A stretch of 64,000 nucleotides of DNA from Eutypa lata. Its lineage: Eukaryota > Ascomycota > Sordariomycetes > Xylariales > Diatrypaceae. Of the stretch, positions 10,774 through 25,482 are shown piece by piece. The stretch covers positions 1,178,001-1,242,000 of the forward strand of contig JAKULF010000013.1 of assembly GCA_022661535.1 (NCBI GenBank), written 5' to 3'. The notes beneath the pieces are model-generated. The model made no database searches. It was not told the origin of the DNA and worked only from the letters and a program-made list of their open reading frames with translations. The position numbers and the translations under genes are program-made. Numbering within the stretch: position 1 is the first letter of the stretch; each line of letters begins with the position of its first letter.

Positions 10774-13037
10774 ACCAAGTACAACGTCGCGAAATCCCTA
10801 AGTAATAGCCGCAACCACTGACCTCGATAGATATAGCTAGGACCTCAACGACACCTAAACTGTATTAAGTAACTTAGAAGGGATTGAAAGAAAGGAGCAT
10901 TTGTAGTTGGGTCACTCTCCAGTAACGACGTCACCAACCAGCTTATGTTTCACCAAAGACTTCGACGAGGTAACCTAGAGAGGGACTGCGAACAGCGCTT
11001 CTTGGTAATTATAGACGTCATCAAGGAGAATAACAAACAGGCACTGGAATCGTAAGACAGTCAATGCCTACCACTGCTGCGGGTCTAAGTCAACGTTAGA
11101 GATTTTTTTCTTTCAGTGGCATGGGTCGGAAGCACTCTTGAGACAAGCTGCTCACATCACAGGAAGGCAAGATAGTGCTATCGTGAAAGTAAGTATCACA
11201 GACAAACCAGAGCGGAAAGTTATCGAGGGGAACCGGTGGAGAGCACCTTATCCGTTTGCAGATATCTATGAAAAAGAAAGTTCGTTTAGGGTTGTAATGA
11301 AACATACGGGTTCTAGAACCATATTGTGGGATAGTGCTGCATCGAGGAGTGCTCAAACTCACTCGGAAACCTACTTTGCCTGACCCCGTATTTCTTTCCC
11401 ATCCTGCAGTCTCGTGGAAATAAACGGCGCGGATAGTAGCATCGGGGCGTCGGTTTGATAGGAGACTATCTACCTATATGCAAGGGCAGTCAACTAAACG
11501 CCGCAGCGGCGTAGGCAAATGGTATAAAAGCCTCCAAACAAATTAGATGTCGCCGAGTGGGTAAAATGTCACCCGTCTTGGCATACGGATGGTGGAAAGC
11601 CACGCGGATTGATTGACTGGCTCATTTTGAGTTTTGGGGGAGACGATACCCATCTTGGGTGTTCGACACGCGGGACGGAAATCGCAAATGGGTAGAGGCT
11701 GTTAGCCAACTTGGGAACTCTCCAATGCCATTGGGCGAGCTTTCACCCGGTGACAACACACCATAGCGCATATTAATTACATACTCGACTGGATGTCCGA
11801 ACCCTGTCAGTCCTGTTTGCTGGAGCTAGGATTGGCAGCTCACCGGCCTTATTGCTCAGTAGGTAGGTAGGTAGGTAGGCAGGCAGGCAGGTAACTATGC
11901 AGAGGTGTTTAGAGAGCCGGAATACGATTCGCTGGAGGCAAGACAATCACAATCACAATTCGAGACTTGCACATGCTGAAGCATCGGATAACCCAAGTGA
12001 GTAACTGTTGCCTCTGGGGGTGCGCTGGAATGGCCTATGAGTTCAGTTCGGTTTGAGTCTGCGTCGAGTGGCTTCTGCAGAGTCTAGTAAAGAAAAGCAA
12101 CAATTCGTAATACAAAACTTCTCCTACGATCTTTCTACCCGAGAGGGCGGCGTTTCGTGGTGTGCCAATCAATATGGGGATGTTGGTGATTGATTCGGAG
12201 TTGTTAATGGAGGGGTGGGTGATCCTTGGCGTTCAGCACTGTAGCACTGACAGCTGAAAAGTGAGCTGTTCGGCATTCGAGTTCGAGTTGGTCAAGGCTA
12301 AGCCTATAAGGGTCTAGCCTATAAACACTAGCTCACTCAAGCCACCTCCTAGCTCCCCTGAATCATACATATGTTCAGTGCACCAATTCACAACCACCGT
12401 TCGAACGACGTGGAAGTTATTCAATAGAGAGAAACTGTGGCGTGCTTGAATACTTGAATATTTGAGTAGACAGGACTTACGATGGTCATGTCTGACACTT
12501 CTCTATGCAAGACTCACAGCAATCTGCATTGAGTTTAGTCTGTACGATACTATACAGCTCCTCTCCACTATTTGATAATGGTGTCCACCTCGACCTCGCC
12601 CCTTTCAAGGTTTCACAGGGAGGTATGCTATTAAATTTTAAATTATTAATGTATTGATGAAGACATTGTACGGTATAAATGGTGATAATACTATAGGTTT
12701 ACGTTTGATGAAACATAAGTAGAAAAGCGACACATATTTTTGATATGTGAACGGGTCTAGTCCACCTATTCAATGTTTTGTCTAAAACTGAAGAAAATGT
12801 GAAATCGAAAGAGATATACTTAGAGTAAATGCTAGATACATTTTGATGACTTTGTCAGAGGCGGCACTAACAACTAAGAGATATAATCCTCTTCTATGAA
12901 TAAGATTGGGAATATATGTGTTGAATAATCTTATACCTGTTCGATTGTACCTTAGTAAATCCTTTCAATAAAGTTCAACTGAGAAGGGATTGTATTTAGA
13001 TACATTATAACTCCTTATTATTTCTTATAACTGCTGC
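10774..13037. other. intergenic, grading into A+T-rich DNA; no gene seen
   Basis: This is the promoter side of the preceding gene. Opposed 81- and 88-codon frames at 11096-11383 show no motif. From about 12600 the sequence becomes A+T-rich, up to the left LTR of the retroelement. This may reflect mutation leaking out of the repeat, or an older relic. Confidence 0.5.
11860..11891. repeat. (TAGG)n/(CAGG)n microsatellite
   Basis: About five TAGG units are followed by CAGG units. The same TAGG motif recurs at 445-464 and 47982-48012, so it is a common simple repeat in this genome. It is not the telomere repeat TTAGGG. Confidence 0.9.
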
Positions 13038-13162
13038 TGAAAATATCATAACAATAGAATAGGAATGGAGGTGCAATTGTGGTTATATTCTCTAAGTATC
13101 TCTTTATTAAGCTAAGTAATAAGAAGATTTATCTAATAACCGAATTACATGATCTATCTATA
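13038..13162 (+). repeat. left LTR of the 10.4-kb retroelement
   Basis: It aligns without a gap to 23321-23445. The differences I can find, about 27, are all transitions (C/T or G/A) and run in both directions, as expected when two copies were RIP-mutated independently. It starts TGAAAATAT. Confidence 0.85.
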
Positions 13163-16100
13163 CTCGGCTAAATTGCCCATAGGCAACCATCGCGTCGGCA
13201 AAACGAAAAAAATAAAAATTAAAAATTTTTATTAATTATATAATATATACAATTTTCGTATTTTATATTAACCTTAAACAATCTTAATAATTTAATATTA
13301 TTTAAACTTATTATTATTTTTAAAATTTCATTTTAATTAACTTTTATAAAAATTAAAAATTAATAATACTTAATTTATTAATAATCGACGAAAAATCGTA
13401 AAAATCTAAATATTTTATAAAAGTTATTACGATTTTTTTATATAAAAATAAAAACGAAATTAATCATTTAATATAATAAATATTAACTATAACATTTAAT
13501 ATTAATATAATCTTTTTAATAATTAAAAAATTTATTTTTTTATTAAAATTATTAATTCGTTTTTTAATAATTTTAACGATTTTATTTTAATTATAAAAAA
13601 TAAACGTTTTAATTAATTAAATTTTAATAAAAAATTCTTTAATATTAATAATTTTCTTCTTTAATATAATAAATTTCTTTTTTATTATAACGAATTTTTT
13701 CTTTATTATAACGAATTTCTTTTTTTACTTTTTAAATTAAATAATAAAATTAATAATACTTTTATTAATTAAATTTAATTCATTTAAATAATTCTTATTA
13801 ATAATCTTTTATTAATTTATAAATATTTTTTAATTTAATATTTTTTTATATAATATATTTACTTAAAAATTTTAATAAATAATTATAAATTTCTTATAAT
13901 TAATATAATATTTACGAAATAAAATATTTAACTTTTTATATTTTACGATAATAAAATCGTTAAATATTTCTTTAATAACTCGTTAACTTTTAAAATCTTA
14001 ACTTTTTTTATATAAAATAATAATATTATTAATTAACTTTTCGATTTTATTTAATATTTAATTTACGTATAAATTTAACGAAATTATTTAATTCTTTAAC
14101 TTTTTACATTTATATATTAAAATATTATTATTTTTAATTAAAATATTAATATTTTTAAATAATTAAAAAATTTTCTTTTTATATTTATCGTTTAAAATAA
14201 TAATATAAGTATAAATTTTTTTTATAAATTTTTTTATTTTATCGATTAAATTATTTATATTACCGTTAAATAATAATTTTTTATTATTTAAAAATAATTT
14301 CGATTTTAATTTAATAATATAATCGTTTAAATTTTATTATTTTTTTAAAAGCTTTTATAATTATAATATATTAAAATAATTCTTTAAAATAAAAATATCA
14401 TTTATTATATCGTTAATTTTATTAATTAATTTATTTAAAAACTTTATTTAAACTTAATTTAAACCGCTTTATTAATTTTAAATTTAATTATTAAATCTTA
14501 ATTTTTAATTTAACTTTAATTATACTTCGTATTTTTTTTAATGCTTAAAATTCGTAATAATCTTTAAAATTTTCGTATTAAACTTTAAATATAAATAAAA
14601 AATTTTAATAAATACATTTAAAACTTTATATTTAAATAAACCATTAATGATTATTATTTTTTTAATAAAAAATACTTAAATAACTTTTATATTTTTAAGT
14701 TTTAAATATAACACATTTAATTATATATATCGATAAACTTTTTAATTTATAAAAAAAAATATATTAAAAAAAATATTACTTTAATATAAAGGTAATTTTT
14801 TATAAAAACTTATTAAAAATCGTATTTATAAATATTATTTTTTATTATAATTCGTATAATTATTAATAATTTTAATTATATAAATTACTTAATTAAATTA
14901 TAATATATAATTATTTAATTTTTATTTAATTATTATTATTTTTTTTTATTTAAATTAAAAGCGATTAAATAAAAATTAATATAAATTATTAAATTATTTC
15001 GTTTAATTTAAATTTTAAAATCTTAAACCTTTCGAAATTTAATTTAAGAAATATTTTTAATATAATTAATTAAATAATTTTTTTTAAAAAATAATAATTT
15101 TTTATTTAAGGTTTTAAAACGAATAATATAAAATATAATTAATTAACTTATATTAAAAATATAAAGAAAATTATCGTTAATTCTTTTTTTAATTAATTTA
15201 AAATATTAATATAAATAAAATATAAGCTTTAATATATATAATTTCTTTTAATTATTAAATACGATAATAATTTAAATTCGTTTTTCGTTATTTAAATAAA
15301 TTATATTTATTTTAATAATAAAAATCACGATATTAATTTTCTTTAATTTCGTAAACATTAACATTATCTTTTTAAAAAGTATTTTAAATAATAAAATCGT
15401 TAAATTAATAAAAATTTTACAAATTTTAATTTTTATAATTTAAATAATTAATATTAACTATTTAAAAGTTAAATATTTAAAAAATTAAAAATTATTTATT
15501 AAAAAAGTAAAATTAAAAAAAATTAATTAAAAAAAAAATTATAAAAAATTAAATTATTAAAAAGATTATTAAAGATAAATTAATTATTAAATAAAACTAA
15601 TAAAATAAACGCATTAATAATAATATAAAAAAGTATATAATTTTTAAAAAATACTTTTTTATATATTAATTATTTATTTTTTTAAATTTTTTTAATAATA
15701 TTAAATAAAAATTAATAAAATAATTATAAAAAAATAATAATAATATAAAAAAATATAATTAAAAAACTTTAATATTTACCATTTCGATTTTTTATTTATT
15801 ACTTTCATTTTTTAATTAAAAATTATTCTTTAATTCTTTAATTTAAAGCTTAAAATTAATTTTTTTTCTTTTTTTATTTAAATACGAAATATTTAAGTTC
15901 GTCGTTTTTATTAATATTTCCTTTATTTATTTTATAATCGTACTTTTTTATTAATATATAATATTAAATAAAATATTTTATTTAAAACGTTTAAAGTTAT
16001 TAATATAAATTTTATAAAGTTTATTTTTTTTAATAAAATTAATAATTTTTATTAAAACATTAAATATAACTTAATATATCTTTAATAACTTAATTTAAAT

Positions 16101-19100
16101 AAATAATAATTTTAAAACTTTAAAATCATCGTTTAAATTAAACTTAAATTTATTTCTTCGAAATTATTATATTCGTCGATTTTAATTTTTAATGTATTTT
16201 TATATTTAATCTTTTTTTTAATATTTATATATAATATTTAAACTTTAATATATATTTTTATTTATTAAAAATCCTTGCATTATTAATTTATATTTCTTTT
16301 ATTAACTAATATATTTTTCTTTTTTATTAAATTCATTAATAATAATTATTAAATCGTTATAATTTAAAATTTCGATTATAAATTTTATCTTTTAATTAAA
16401 TATAACTTATAAAAACGATAAATTATAATTTTTTATTACTTATAAATTAATTTTAATAAATATTTTAAATAAAACATTAAATTATTTATTTAATTTTTTG
16501 TATTTAATATTAAATATTTATTTATATAATTAAATAATAATTAATTTAATTATTTTTTTAATTATTTTATAAAATTATTTTAAATAAATTAAATTATAAA
16601 TAAACTTTAATCCTTAATAATTAAAAAATGCCTTAATTAAAAAATACTTAAAATAACTATTATTATTAATATATACTTATTAAAAGCATTCGAAAATATT
16701 ATATAAAAATTTCCAAAACTTAAAAATATTAAACTAAAATGCTTTATTAACTATTACTTTAAATATAAATTAAATAAAATAATTAATTATTATTAATATA
16801 TATTTAACTTTATTTATTTTAATAAAAGCGAAAAAGCTTATAAAATTTATATCGATTAAATCTTATAACTTTATCGAAATTATTCGTTTTAATTTAACGA
16901 TTAAAAAAAATTTTAATTTAATTTTATTATATATATAATAACGTTAATAATATTTAATAATATTTAAATATTATATAAATTATTAAAAATTATAAATTAA
17001 ATTTTTTAAAATAATTATTATAATATAATAATTATATTTATCGTATATTTATAAAAAAATTAAATTAACTTTATTAAGTAAAATATATTTTATTATATCA
17101 TTATTACTTTTTAATTAAAATAAAAAGTTATTAATAATATAATATTTAATTACATTTTTAATAAATAAATATCGTTAATTAAAAATAAATTATTTAACGA
17201 ATTTAAATCTTAAAATTAAATAACGAATTAAATCGTTATATCATTTAATCTTTATATATAACTTTATAAATAACTTAAAGATTCGTTTAACTTTTATTAT
17301 ATTAATTATAAAACCATTATTATTTAATAATTTAAAAAAAAATAACACTTAAATTAATTAAAAATTAAATTAATTAAAAAACCTTTTTTAAATTTATTTT
17401 ATAATTAATATAATAAAAAAAAACTTTTTAATATCGAATTTAATAATTAATTAATAAATAAATTTAATTAATTTTAAAAATTCGTTTATAATTTTAATAA
17501 TTTTAATAATATTTAACTTATAATAAATAATAAATTAATATTTACTTAATCTTTTAATTTAAATAAAAATCCTTTTATATACATTTACTTTTATATTAAA
17601 CATTTAAAAAAAATTTAAATAATTAATATATAACATAATAAAATAAAATAATTTAATCATTATTTATTTATATTTAATAAAATACTTTATAATTTTTAAA
17701 ACTTTTTTTTCTTTAATAATATATTTAATCTTTACGTTTAAAAACTTAAATAAAAAAAATATTAAAATATTAATTAAAAACATTAACGTATTTATTATAA
17801 CGGTTTTTATTAATTAATCGATAAATTAAAAAAAAATTTCTTTTACTTTTATTAACGATATATTAATCGTTAAATAATATTATCGATTAATATTTAAATT
17901 CTTAATAATTTACTTTTAAATTTCATAACATATAATAATAAATATTTACTTTTAAATCTTTTTTTAAAAAAAAAATTTTAAAATAACTTTTCGTTATATT
18001 AATTTTTTTTTAAAAAAAATCTCCTTTTAAATAAACTTAATATAAACGTCTTTAAAAATTTTAATAAAATTTATATAATTAAATATATAAATACGTAAAT
18101 AAAAAATTAAATAAAAAAATTTCTTTAATTTCTTTTAATTTTTAAAATAATTTTTAATTAAAAATTAATTTTCAAATCGATTTCGATATTTACTTAATAA
18201 TTAAATCTTTTTTTAAAAAAATTTAAATTTTAAAACTTTAATTAAATTTATAAATAAAAAAGTTTTCTTAAATATTATATTAATAAATATAAAATTTAAA
18301 CGAAAAAAATAATAATAATAAAAAAAATTAAATATTTTATTAAAACTTTTAATAAAAATATTATAATCGTTAATAAATATATTAAAAAAAATACTTTAAT
18401 TAAAGTAATAATTTATTAATATAAACAATATTAATTTTTAAATTCCCGCTTTATTAAATAATAATTATTTTTCAAATCTTAAATTATTTAAAATATAATA
18501 TATATACGTTAATTTAATCATTTTTTACGATATTTAAATATTAAATCATTAATTATTAAAATTAATAAATAAAGTTTTAAATTAATTAATTTTTTAAATA
18601 TTAATTAATTAATATTTATAAAAAGCGTTATTTTAATTAAAAATCTTATATTTTCTTTAAAATAAAATATTAAATATATTATCTTAATTATAAATTAATT
18701 ATTAAAGTTTAATTATAACGAAATTAATTAATTTATAATTTTAAATAATTCGGCAATTTTTATTTTTTTTTAACGAAAATTAAAAATATACACTTTATTT
18801 ATTTAACTTTAAATATATAAATTTAATTTTTTTTATTTAAAAGTAAATTTTATTAATAAATTTCTTTTTATTAAAAATATATTTAAATTATTTTAATTAA
18901 AAAAACTTAATATTTTTATTAATAATAATAAAATATTTAATTAAATTCGTATTTCGAATATCGTTAAACGATTTAATAAAATAATCGTATTAAATATAAT
19001 ATAATCGTTTAATTAAAGCTTGTTTTTTTAATATATTTATTATTAATTTAATAATAATTTCGAATTTATTAAATTAATCGTTAATTATAAATTAAAGATT

Positions 19101-22100
19101 ATTTAATAAAGGTTTTTATTATAATTTTCGATTTATAATTAATTATTTCGGATTTATTTAAATTATAATTTAAGGTTAAAAAATTATAATAAAAGATTTA
19201 ATAATAACTTTATAAAAATAAATTTATAATTTTAATTTATATAAATTTAAATTTATATTAATTATACGTAATATTTTCTTTTTATTTTTTAAATAAAATT
19301 TAAAATTTTTTTTAAAGCTTTTATTATATAATATAATATTAAAAGTTAATATTTTATTATTAATATCGTTTAAAGTTAAATTAATTTTATTTTAATTATT
19401 AATAATATTTATAAAGAAACATAATAATATAAAAAATAAATTTATTATTAATTTCGTTTAATATAAAATTTCCGAATTTTAAATAAAATAATCGAAATTA
19501 TAATATATAATATAAAAAATAAAAAGTAAAAATAAGTTATTATTAAAGAAAATTATTAACGTTTTTTTTATTAACGATTTCGATTTTAAATTAAAAGAAA
19601 TAATTAAAAAAAGTTTATTAAATTTATTTTTTAATATATAAAAAAAAAATATTTAAATAAATATTTAAATTTAATCGTTAATATTTAAATATAAATTAAA
19701 AATTTAATTTATAATTTATAAATTTATTTTTAATAAATTTTATTTAATAAGAATAAATATAACGAAAATAATAATATAACGATTTATTTTTTTTTTTAAA
19801 TTAAAAAATTAAAAGTAAAGAATTAACGATATAAAAGAATTCGAAATAATAATAGTAAATTTAATAAATATAATTTATTTTAATTAAATTTAAATAATAA
19901 TATTATAAGTTATAAAATTATAATTTATAAAAGCTTAACTTTATTTTAAGTTTTTTTTTAATTTTTTAATTAAGTTTAACGTTTTCGATTTTATATAATA
20001 GCGTATTTAACGATGTTAAATAATTTCTTTATTAATTTACGATAATATTTAATTTTCTTTTTAAAATTTAAATCGTTATTATTTAAAAAATTATTATTTT
20101 TTATATTAAATAATTTTAAGTTTATATTTTTTATAAAAGTTAATTAAGTTATTTTTTTATAAATCGATTTTTTTTTTATTAAAATTAAATTAATTATAAT
20201 TATAAGTTTTATTAAAAGAATATAAAATTACTTATCGATTTTAATAAAAGTAAAATATTTAATTTTAAAATTAATATTAACGAAATTTCGTTATAATTAA
20301 TTTTTATTTAATAATAAATCGTAAAATTTATTTATATTTATAATAAAAACTTTAATTATTAATAAAATTTTATTAATAATAAATAAAAAGATTACGTAAT
20401 AATTAATTAAAAAGATATTATTATTAATCATTTTTAATTTATATTTTTCTTAAAGTTTAAGCTTTTTAAATTTTAATTTAATAATAATATTAAGATTAAT
20501 TAATTTTAATAAAAATTTATAATTAATAAAATATTTACGTATAAATATATCGTTTATTTTTTTATTAATAAATTCGAAAAAGATTTAATTATTATTATTT
20601 TTAATTTAATTAATAAAGTTAAATTTATTTATATTAATATATATATAAGTAAAGTGTAATATAAGTATTAAAAAATAATATTTTAATGGTATTTTAAGCT
20701 TACGTTTTTTCGTAAATAATTTAAATTATTTGTTAAGTTAAGCTTTTATAATTAAGTTTTAATTTAAGAATTATCTTTAAATAATGTTCGAAAAAGAAGT
20801 TATATAAAGTAAGTTATTTATATTAATTTAATTTTTAACGTAATCTTTATATATACGAATCGAAATTATATCGCTTTATTTTTATAGTTTTATAATTTTT
20901 TTATATATATAAAATTTAATATTTATTAAGCGTTATATAAAATCGTTTGCATTTATAAAATTAAAATTAAAAAGATTAATCTTTTTTAATTTAAATAATA
21001 ATTTATAAAGATTTATAAAATTATATTAAAACTTAATTAATAAATTAAACGAAAAAGATTATTAATTCGAGATAAGTTTTTATCGAAGTATATCTTTATC
21101 TTTATTAATATTTATATATAAAAAAGATATTATAAATTAAGTTTTTATATAAATTTAATAATAAAAAAAAATAACGATTCTTTAATAATATTTAATAGTT
21201 TTTTATTTAAATTATTTATATATTTATTTAAATTAAAAGGTTTTTATAATTTTTTTTTAATTATATAATTAATTTTTATATTAATTAATTTTAATATTTC
21301 TTTAAATTTTAATAATTTTAAAATTAATTTATTACGATTATAAATATTTCGAATTTAACGAATAATTTAAAATAATTAATTTAAGTATAAATAATTAAAA
21401 AATATATATTCTTTATAATTATAATTATAATATATAAAAATAAAACATGTTTTATTTTTATAATTATTAAAGTTACGTTAAACTTATTAAATAAAAAAAG
21501 TAATTATACTTTTTTAATTAAAAAAACTTAAACTTTATTAATCGTTATTTTATTTATTTCGTTAATTAATTTATTACGTTTATATATTTATTAAAAATGT
21601 TTAAATCGAATATATTTATTATAATAATTAATATATTTATTCGTTATATTAAGCGTTTAAAATAAATATAAATTTAAAAGTTTTTAATAATAAAATAATC
21701 GAAGTTTAAAATTATTAATCTTTTTATACGATTAAAATTATTTTATTTTTTTTTATTTTTTTAATTATTATTTTTAATTTATAAATCGTATTTTTAATTA
21801 TTAATTTAGTTTTTTTAATATATCTTTTAATTTTATTAATAAAATTATTTTCTTAACTTAATATTATTTTATAAAAAATAATAATATCTTTTATATTATA
21901 AAACGTATAACGTTTATTTATTTTATTAATATTATTAATTTTATTTTTAACGAATAAATAATTAATAATTTTATTTTATAAAGTTTTATTTTTATAATTT
22001 TCATTTAAATATATATATTTATATATTTAATTTCGAAGTTTTATTAATTAATAATCGTTAACTTTTTAAAAAAATTTATTAATTTGTTTTATAAAAATAA

Positions 22101-23320
22101 AAAGCTTTTTTTTTAATTAACGTTTAAAATTATTAATCTTTAAAGTAAATTTAACATCGTTCGTTTTTATTTAAATAAAAAATCTTTTATTAAAGTTAAA
22201 TTTTAAGGAATTATATTTTATTTATTTAAATTCGAAAAGTTATAAATATTAAAACTTTATATTACTTCGTAAATTATTCTTAAATAAAAAACAAAGCTTA
22301 ATTTTTTTAATTTTTTCTTTTATTATAAAATTTAATTTCTTTACATATAACTTTAAATTATTAATATACTTTTTAAAAAATTTCTTTAAAAATCCTTTAA
22401 ATATAAGTTAATTTATTTTAATAATAAATAATTTAAAAACTAATAAAGTATTATTAAAAGTTAATATAAAGATTAATAAAATTATCGATTTAAAAGTTAA
22501 TTTTAAAAAATTAATAAATTAAATTATTAATTTGGAAATAATTAAAATATTCTCGTATTCTTTAATTATTTATATAAACTTTTCGGCTTTAATTAAATAT
22601 TTTAAAGTAACGTATAATGTTTTAATTAAAATCGTTTTAAATTTAAAATTTACGACGAAGATTATAATATATATAATAAAAGAAATAATAATTTATAAAA
22701 TTATTTAAATAATTAATAATTCGATTTATAATAATTAATAATTATAATTTTTTTTAATTAAAAAATAAAAAATATTAAATTATTTTAATAAAAAATAAAA
22801 TAAATAATAATTTATAATAAATAAATAAAGGTTTTTAAAAGCAATTATATCGATTTAATATATAAATAAAGTAAAAGGTATTATACGAATTTAAGATAAC
22901 GTAAATTAATATTAAAAAAAAAAAATTTAAATTAAAAATTTAATTTTTATTTATAATAAATACATTTTATTTTAAAAAAAAAAAATTTTTTTAACTTTTT
23001 TTCGTTTTTTCGTATCGTAATAATTAAATATATAAATAATTTTTAATTATTTTAAAATAATAAATCTTTTAATAAAAAACTAAAAAAATAAATAAATATA
23101 ATTTTCGATTAATTTAAAATATAAATTAATTTAATTAATTAAAGAAATTATACAAAATTAAAAAATTTAATACGAAGATAAAAATAATAATTTTAATATT
23201 TTTTTAAGTGATTAAAAAGTAATTAAAATATAAGTATTTTATTTAATTTTTAAATAATAAAATGAATCTTTAAAGCGATCCGTAAGGTTTAATTATTTAA
23301 ATTTTATTTTTATATATTAA

Positions 23321-23445
23321 TGAAAATATTATAATAATAAAATAAGAATAAAGGTGTAATTGTAGTTGTATTCTTTAAATATCTTTCTGTTAAGCTAAGT
23401 AGTGGGGAGACCTATCTAATAACCGAATTACGTGACCTACTTACA
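23321..23445 (+). repeat. right LTR of the 10.4-kb retroelement
   Basis: This is the partner of 13038-13162. It ends CTACTTACA, and identity stops abruptly after the following C, marking the element boundary. It retains more G (AGTGGGGAGACC) than the left copy. Confidence 0.85.
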
Positions 23446-25482
23446 CTGCGGATCTTCTGTTAGGGTATAATGTGTACACTAAATGGATGGCTTTAGTGAC
23501 CTATTATACCACCACTACGCATTTATAGAGGGGGTTTCCCCTTTAGAAAGAGTAAGCATTAATTATTATGTGACTTACTGCTTATATAACTATCTGGGTA
23601 TCTCTGTTATTCATTTTAGACTACTCTGGTATTTAACACTTTGCTTTAAGGCTGTTAACCCAGCTATATATATAATAAGTAGGCATAAGAACCGTGATTC
23701 TTCATATACAGATCAGAAAACGTCCGTTAATGCATTTACGGCACTAGAATTTCCAATAGGGGGTTTACTAGCTCATCTAAAGCTTGATGGATGAGCTTTA
23801 CGATATTCAGGATAGAGGGGCAGAGTTCGCTAAAGTAGATAGTGCTAAACGGGCTATCACTTTGGGGCAAGAGAAAATGAATGAATTTCGGGACCGTGAA
23901 ATCGTGGTGTCCTATTTGTGGCAGTATATGAAACTTTATTCTATGCGGGTTGGTGCTGTTAATCGGCTTACTGATAGGTCTCATCTTCTTTCCGTTAGCT
24001 TACCCGCCCGAGCGTCTATCCCGTGCCAACATAGTTGCGAGGCGTCTTCGAGCCCACCTTACGAAACTACATCTTATCGCATTGGACGATTATGTGTCAA
24101 AAGAGATACCAACCTAGGCGCTTTGGCGAGGACCTATCTTTGATGGCATTCGGCAAATTAGATGGCCACAACGGTGATGATAACTTGTTCAAGTCGCTCC
24201 GTAACTTACCCACAAGCCGTGATGTTTTGATATATATTGACATGATTTCCAGAGGTTTGCTTATTTCAAGGCTTCATTACATAGAACTCTCAATCGAACC
24301 AAACTCCGAGCACGGGCTCACGTTTTCTACCACTTATTTGGTTCTGAGCGCTGTCATATCAAGTAAGCAGAACTTAGATGGAGGGGGAAAAGCTATCTTA
24401 TGCGACGAGCAGTTCTAAAAGTCCCGCAGGAAAACTTCAAGGAACTGGGAGGGAAGATCTGAGCAGCGTGGGCAGCTTACGGGATGACTCTCGTGGAACA
24501 GAGAAGCGACGGGGGGCGATATTGTGGTATTGAACGGGATTCATGTAGTGAGGCACTCTAACATAAAAGCTGTCCAAGCTGATGATGACTACGTCCGGGC
24601 ACGGTGAAATGGACAATATAAAAAAACTACCATGTTTAATAATGCCTCGTGGTATCTACTCCAGCCTTCTCTGTTCTCGTCCGACTATTGGCAGCTGTAC
24701 CTAGATACAGAAGGGATGTAATTAAAGACTTCCGCTTATAAAAGGTAATGGACTTCCCTTTTACTTGTTTTCCTTATTCTCTTCCCTTCTTTGCCTCAAT
24801 GTTCTCCTCGATAGAGTAATAGCACCTGGGCTGCAGGCCTTGTCCCAGTTCGTGTAAGCTCGTCATGACACAACCCGTAATACCAATGCCCAAGTATCAA
24901 CAACCCGTTTAAATAACTTTGACGCAATACGATTCATTTACTATCATAGTTTAGGTAAGTCAAGGGCGGATAAAGAAGGGACAACCTATGCCGCGACGTT
25001 GCAAATCTCTGCACACCAATAGGTTTGTTCTCTTGGCTTTGCATGCGTATTTGAAATAGATTGGATAGTTACACTGACTCTGCTTCCAGTAAAAAGAAAT
25101 TCATAGCACTGAGGTTGTGTCAGTTTTCAATAATACAATAATAAACAACCGGGCTCATATTCACCACGCTTTACTATCTCGACTCCAGAGAATTGTGCCC
25201 CGAGGGAGAAGATGGGCAAGAAGAAAAAGGGGCAACCCCTTTTGCGCCAGTAGAAAAACTCCACCCCGGCACCTTTCCTAGTTATCGGATCTCAACTCAA
25301 GTAAAAACTTGTTGAATTGTTGTAAAAAAGTTTCGATTCATATCTAAAAATAAGGCTTGGAAACTTTTATAATCGATTCGGTATCACTCCACTAATAGGA
25401 AATTTCGCAGCTATTATTTGCTGCTTAGGTAGGTGTTCTTCTTAGTCCCGCCCGCCTCAGGCACCGGTAATGTCTTTACTAA
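23446..25482. other. non-RIPped spacer with decayed sequence; no intact gene
   Basis: The spacer lies between the retroelement and the 3' end of the P450 gene. It has a transposase-like relic at 23729-23940 and further short open frames to 24418 without recognisable motifs. At 24735-24800 a TATAAAAGG box is followed by a TC-rich tract, like a fungal core promoter, but the next ATG (24799) opens only six codons. I see no functional gene. Confidence 0.45.
23729..23940 (+). pseudogene. possible hAT-type transposase relic
   Basis: One frame reads NAFTALEFPIGGLLAHLK and, after a frameshift near 23790, a second reads DELYDIQDRG then DSAKRAITLGQEKMNEFRDR. The pattern (hydrophobic LLxHL helix, acidic spacer, AIxLGxEKxNxF) recalls the helical region of fungal hAT transposases just before the C-terminal domain (typically AxxxGWxKLxKYY). 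The rest of a transposase is not visible. The family assignment is tentative; a retroelement gag fragment is an alternative. Confidence 0.3.

Larger units (their letters stand above)
13038..23445. mobile_element. RIP-degraded LTR retroelement (10.4 kb, possibly composite)
   Basis: The block is flanked by two direct repeats of 125 bp that start TG and end CA (TA in the mutated left copy). The flanks share CTGC (13034-13037 and 23446-23449), a candidate 4-bp target duplication. The interior is about nine-tenths A+T, with surviving C and G concentrated in CG. All coding capacity is destroyed, so the superfamily cannot be read. A switch in which strand keeps its cytosines near 19.0 kb suggests a nested or second element in opposite orientation. 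That switch was judged by eye. Confidence 0.8.

Noticed and set aside
13203..23300. Mitochondrial or bacterial A+T-rich origin of the blocks
   Set aside because: No open frames at all, residual CG with depleted CA/TG, and LTRs differing only by transitions point to RIP of nuclear repeats.
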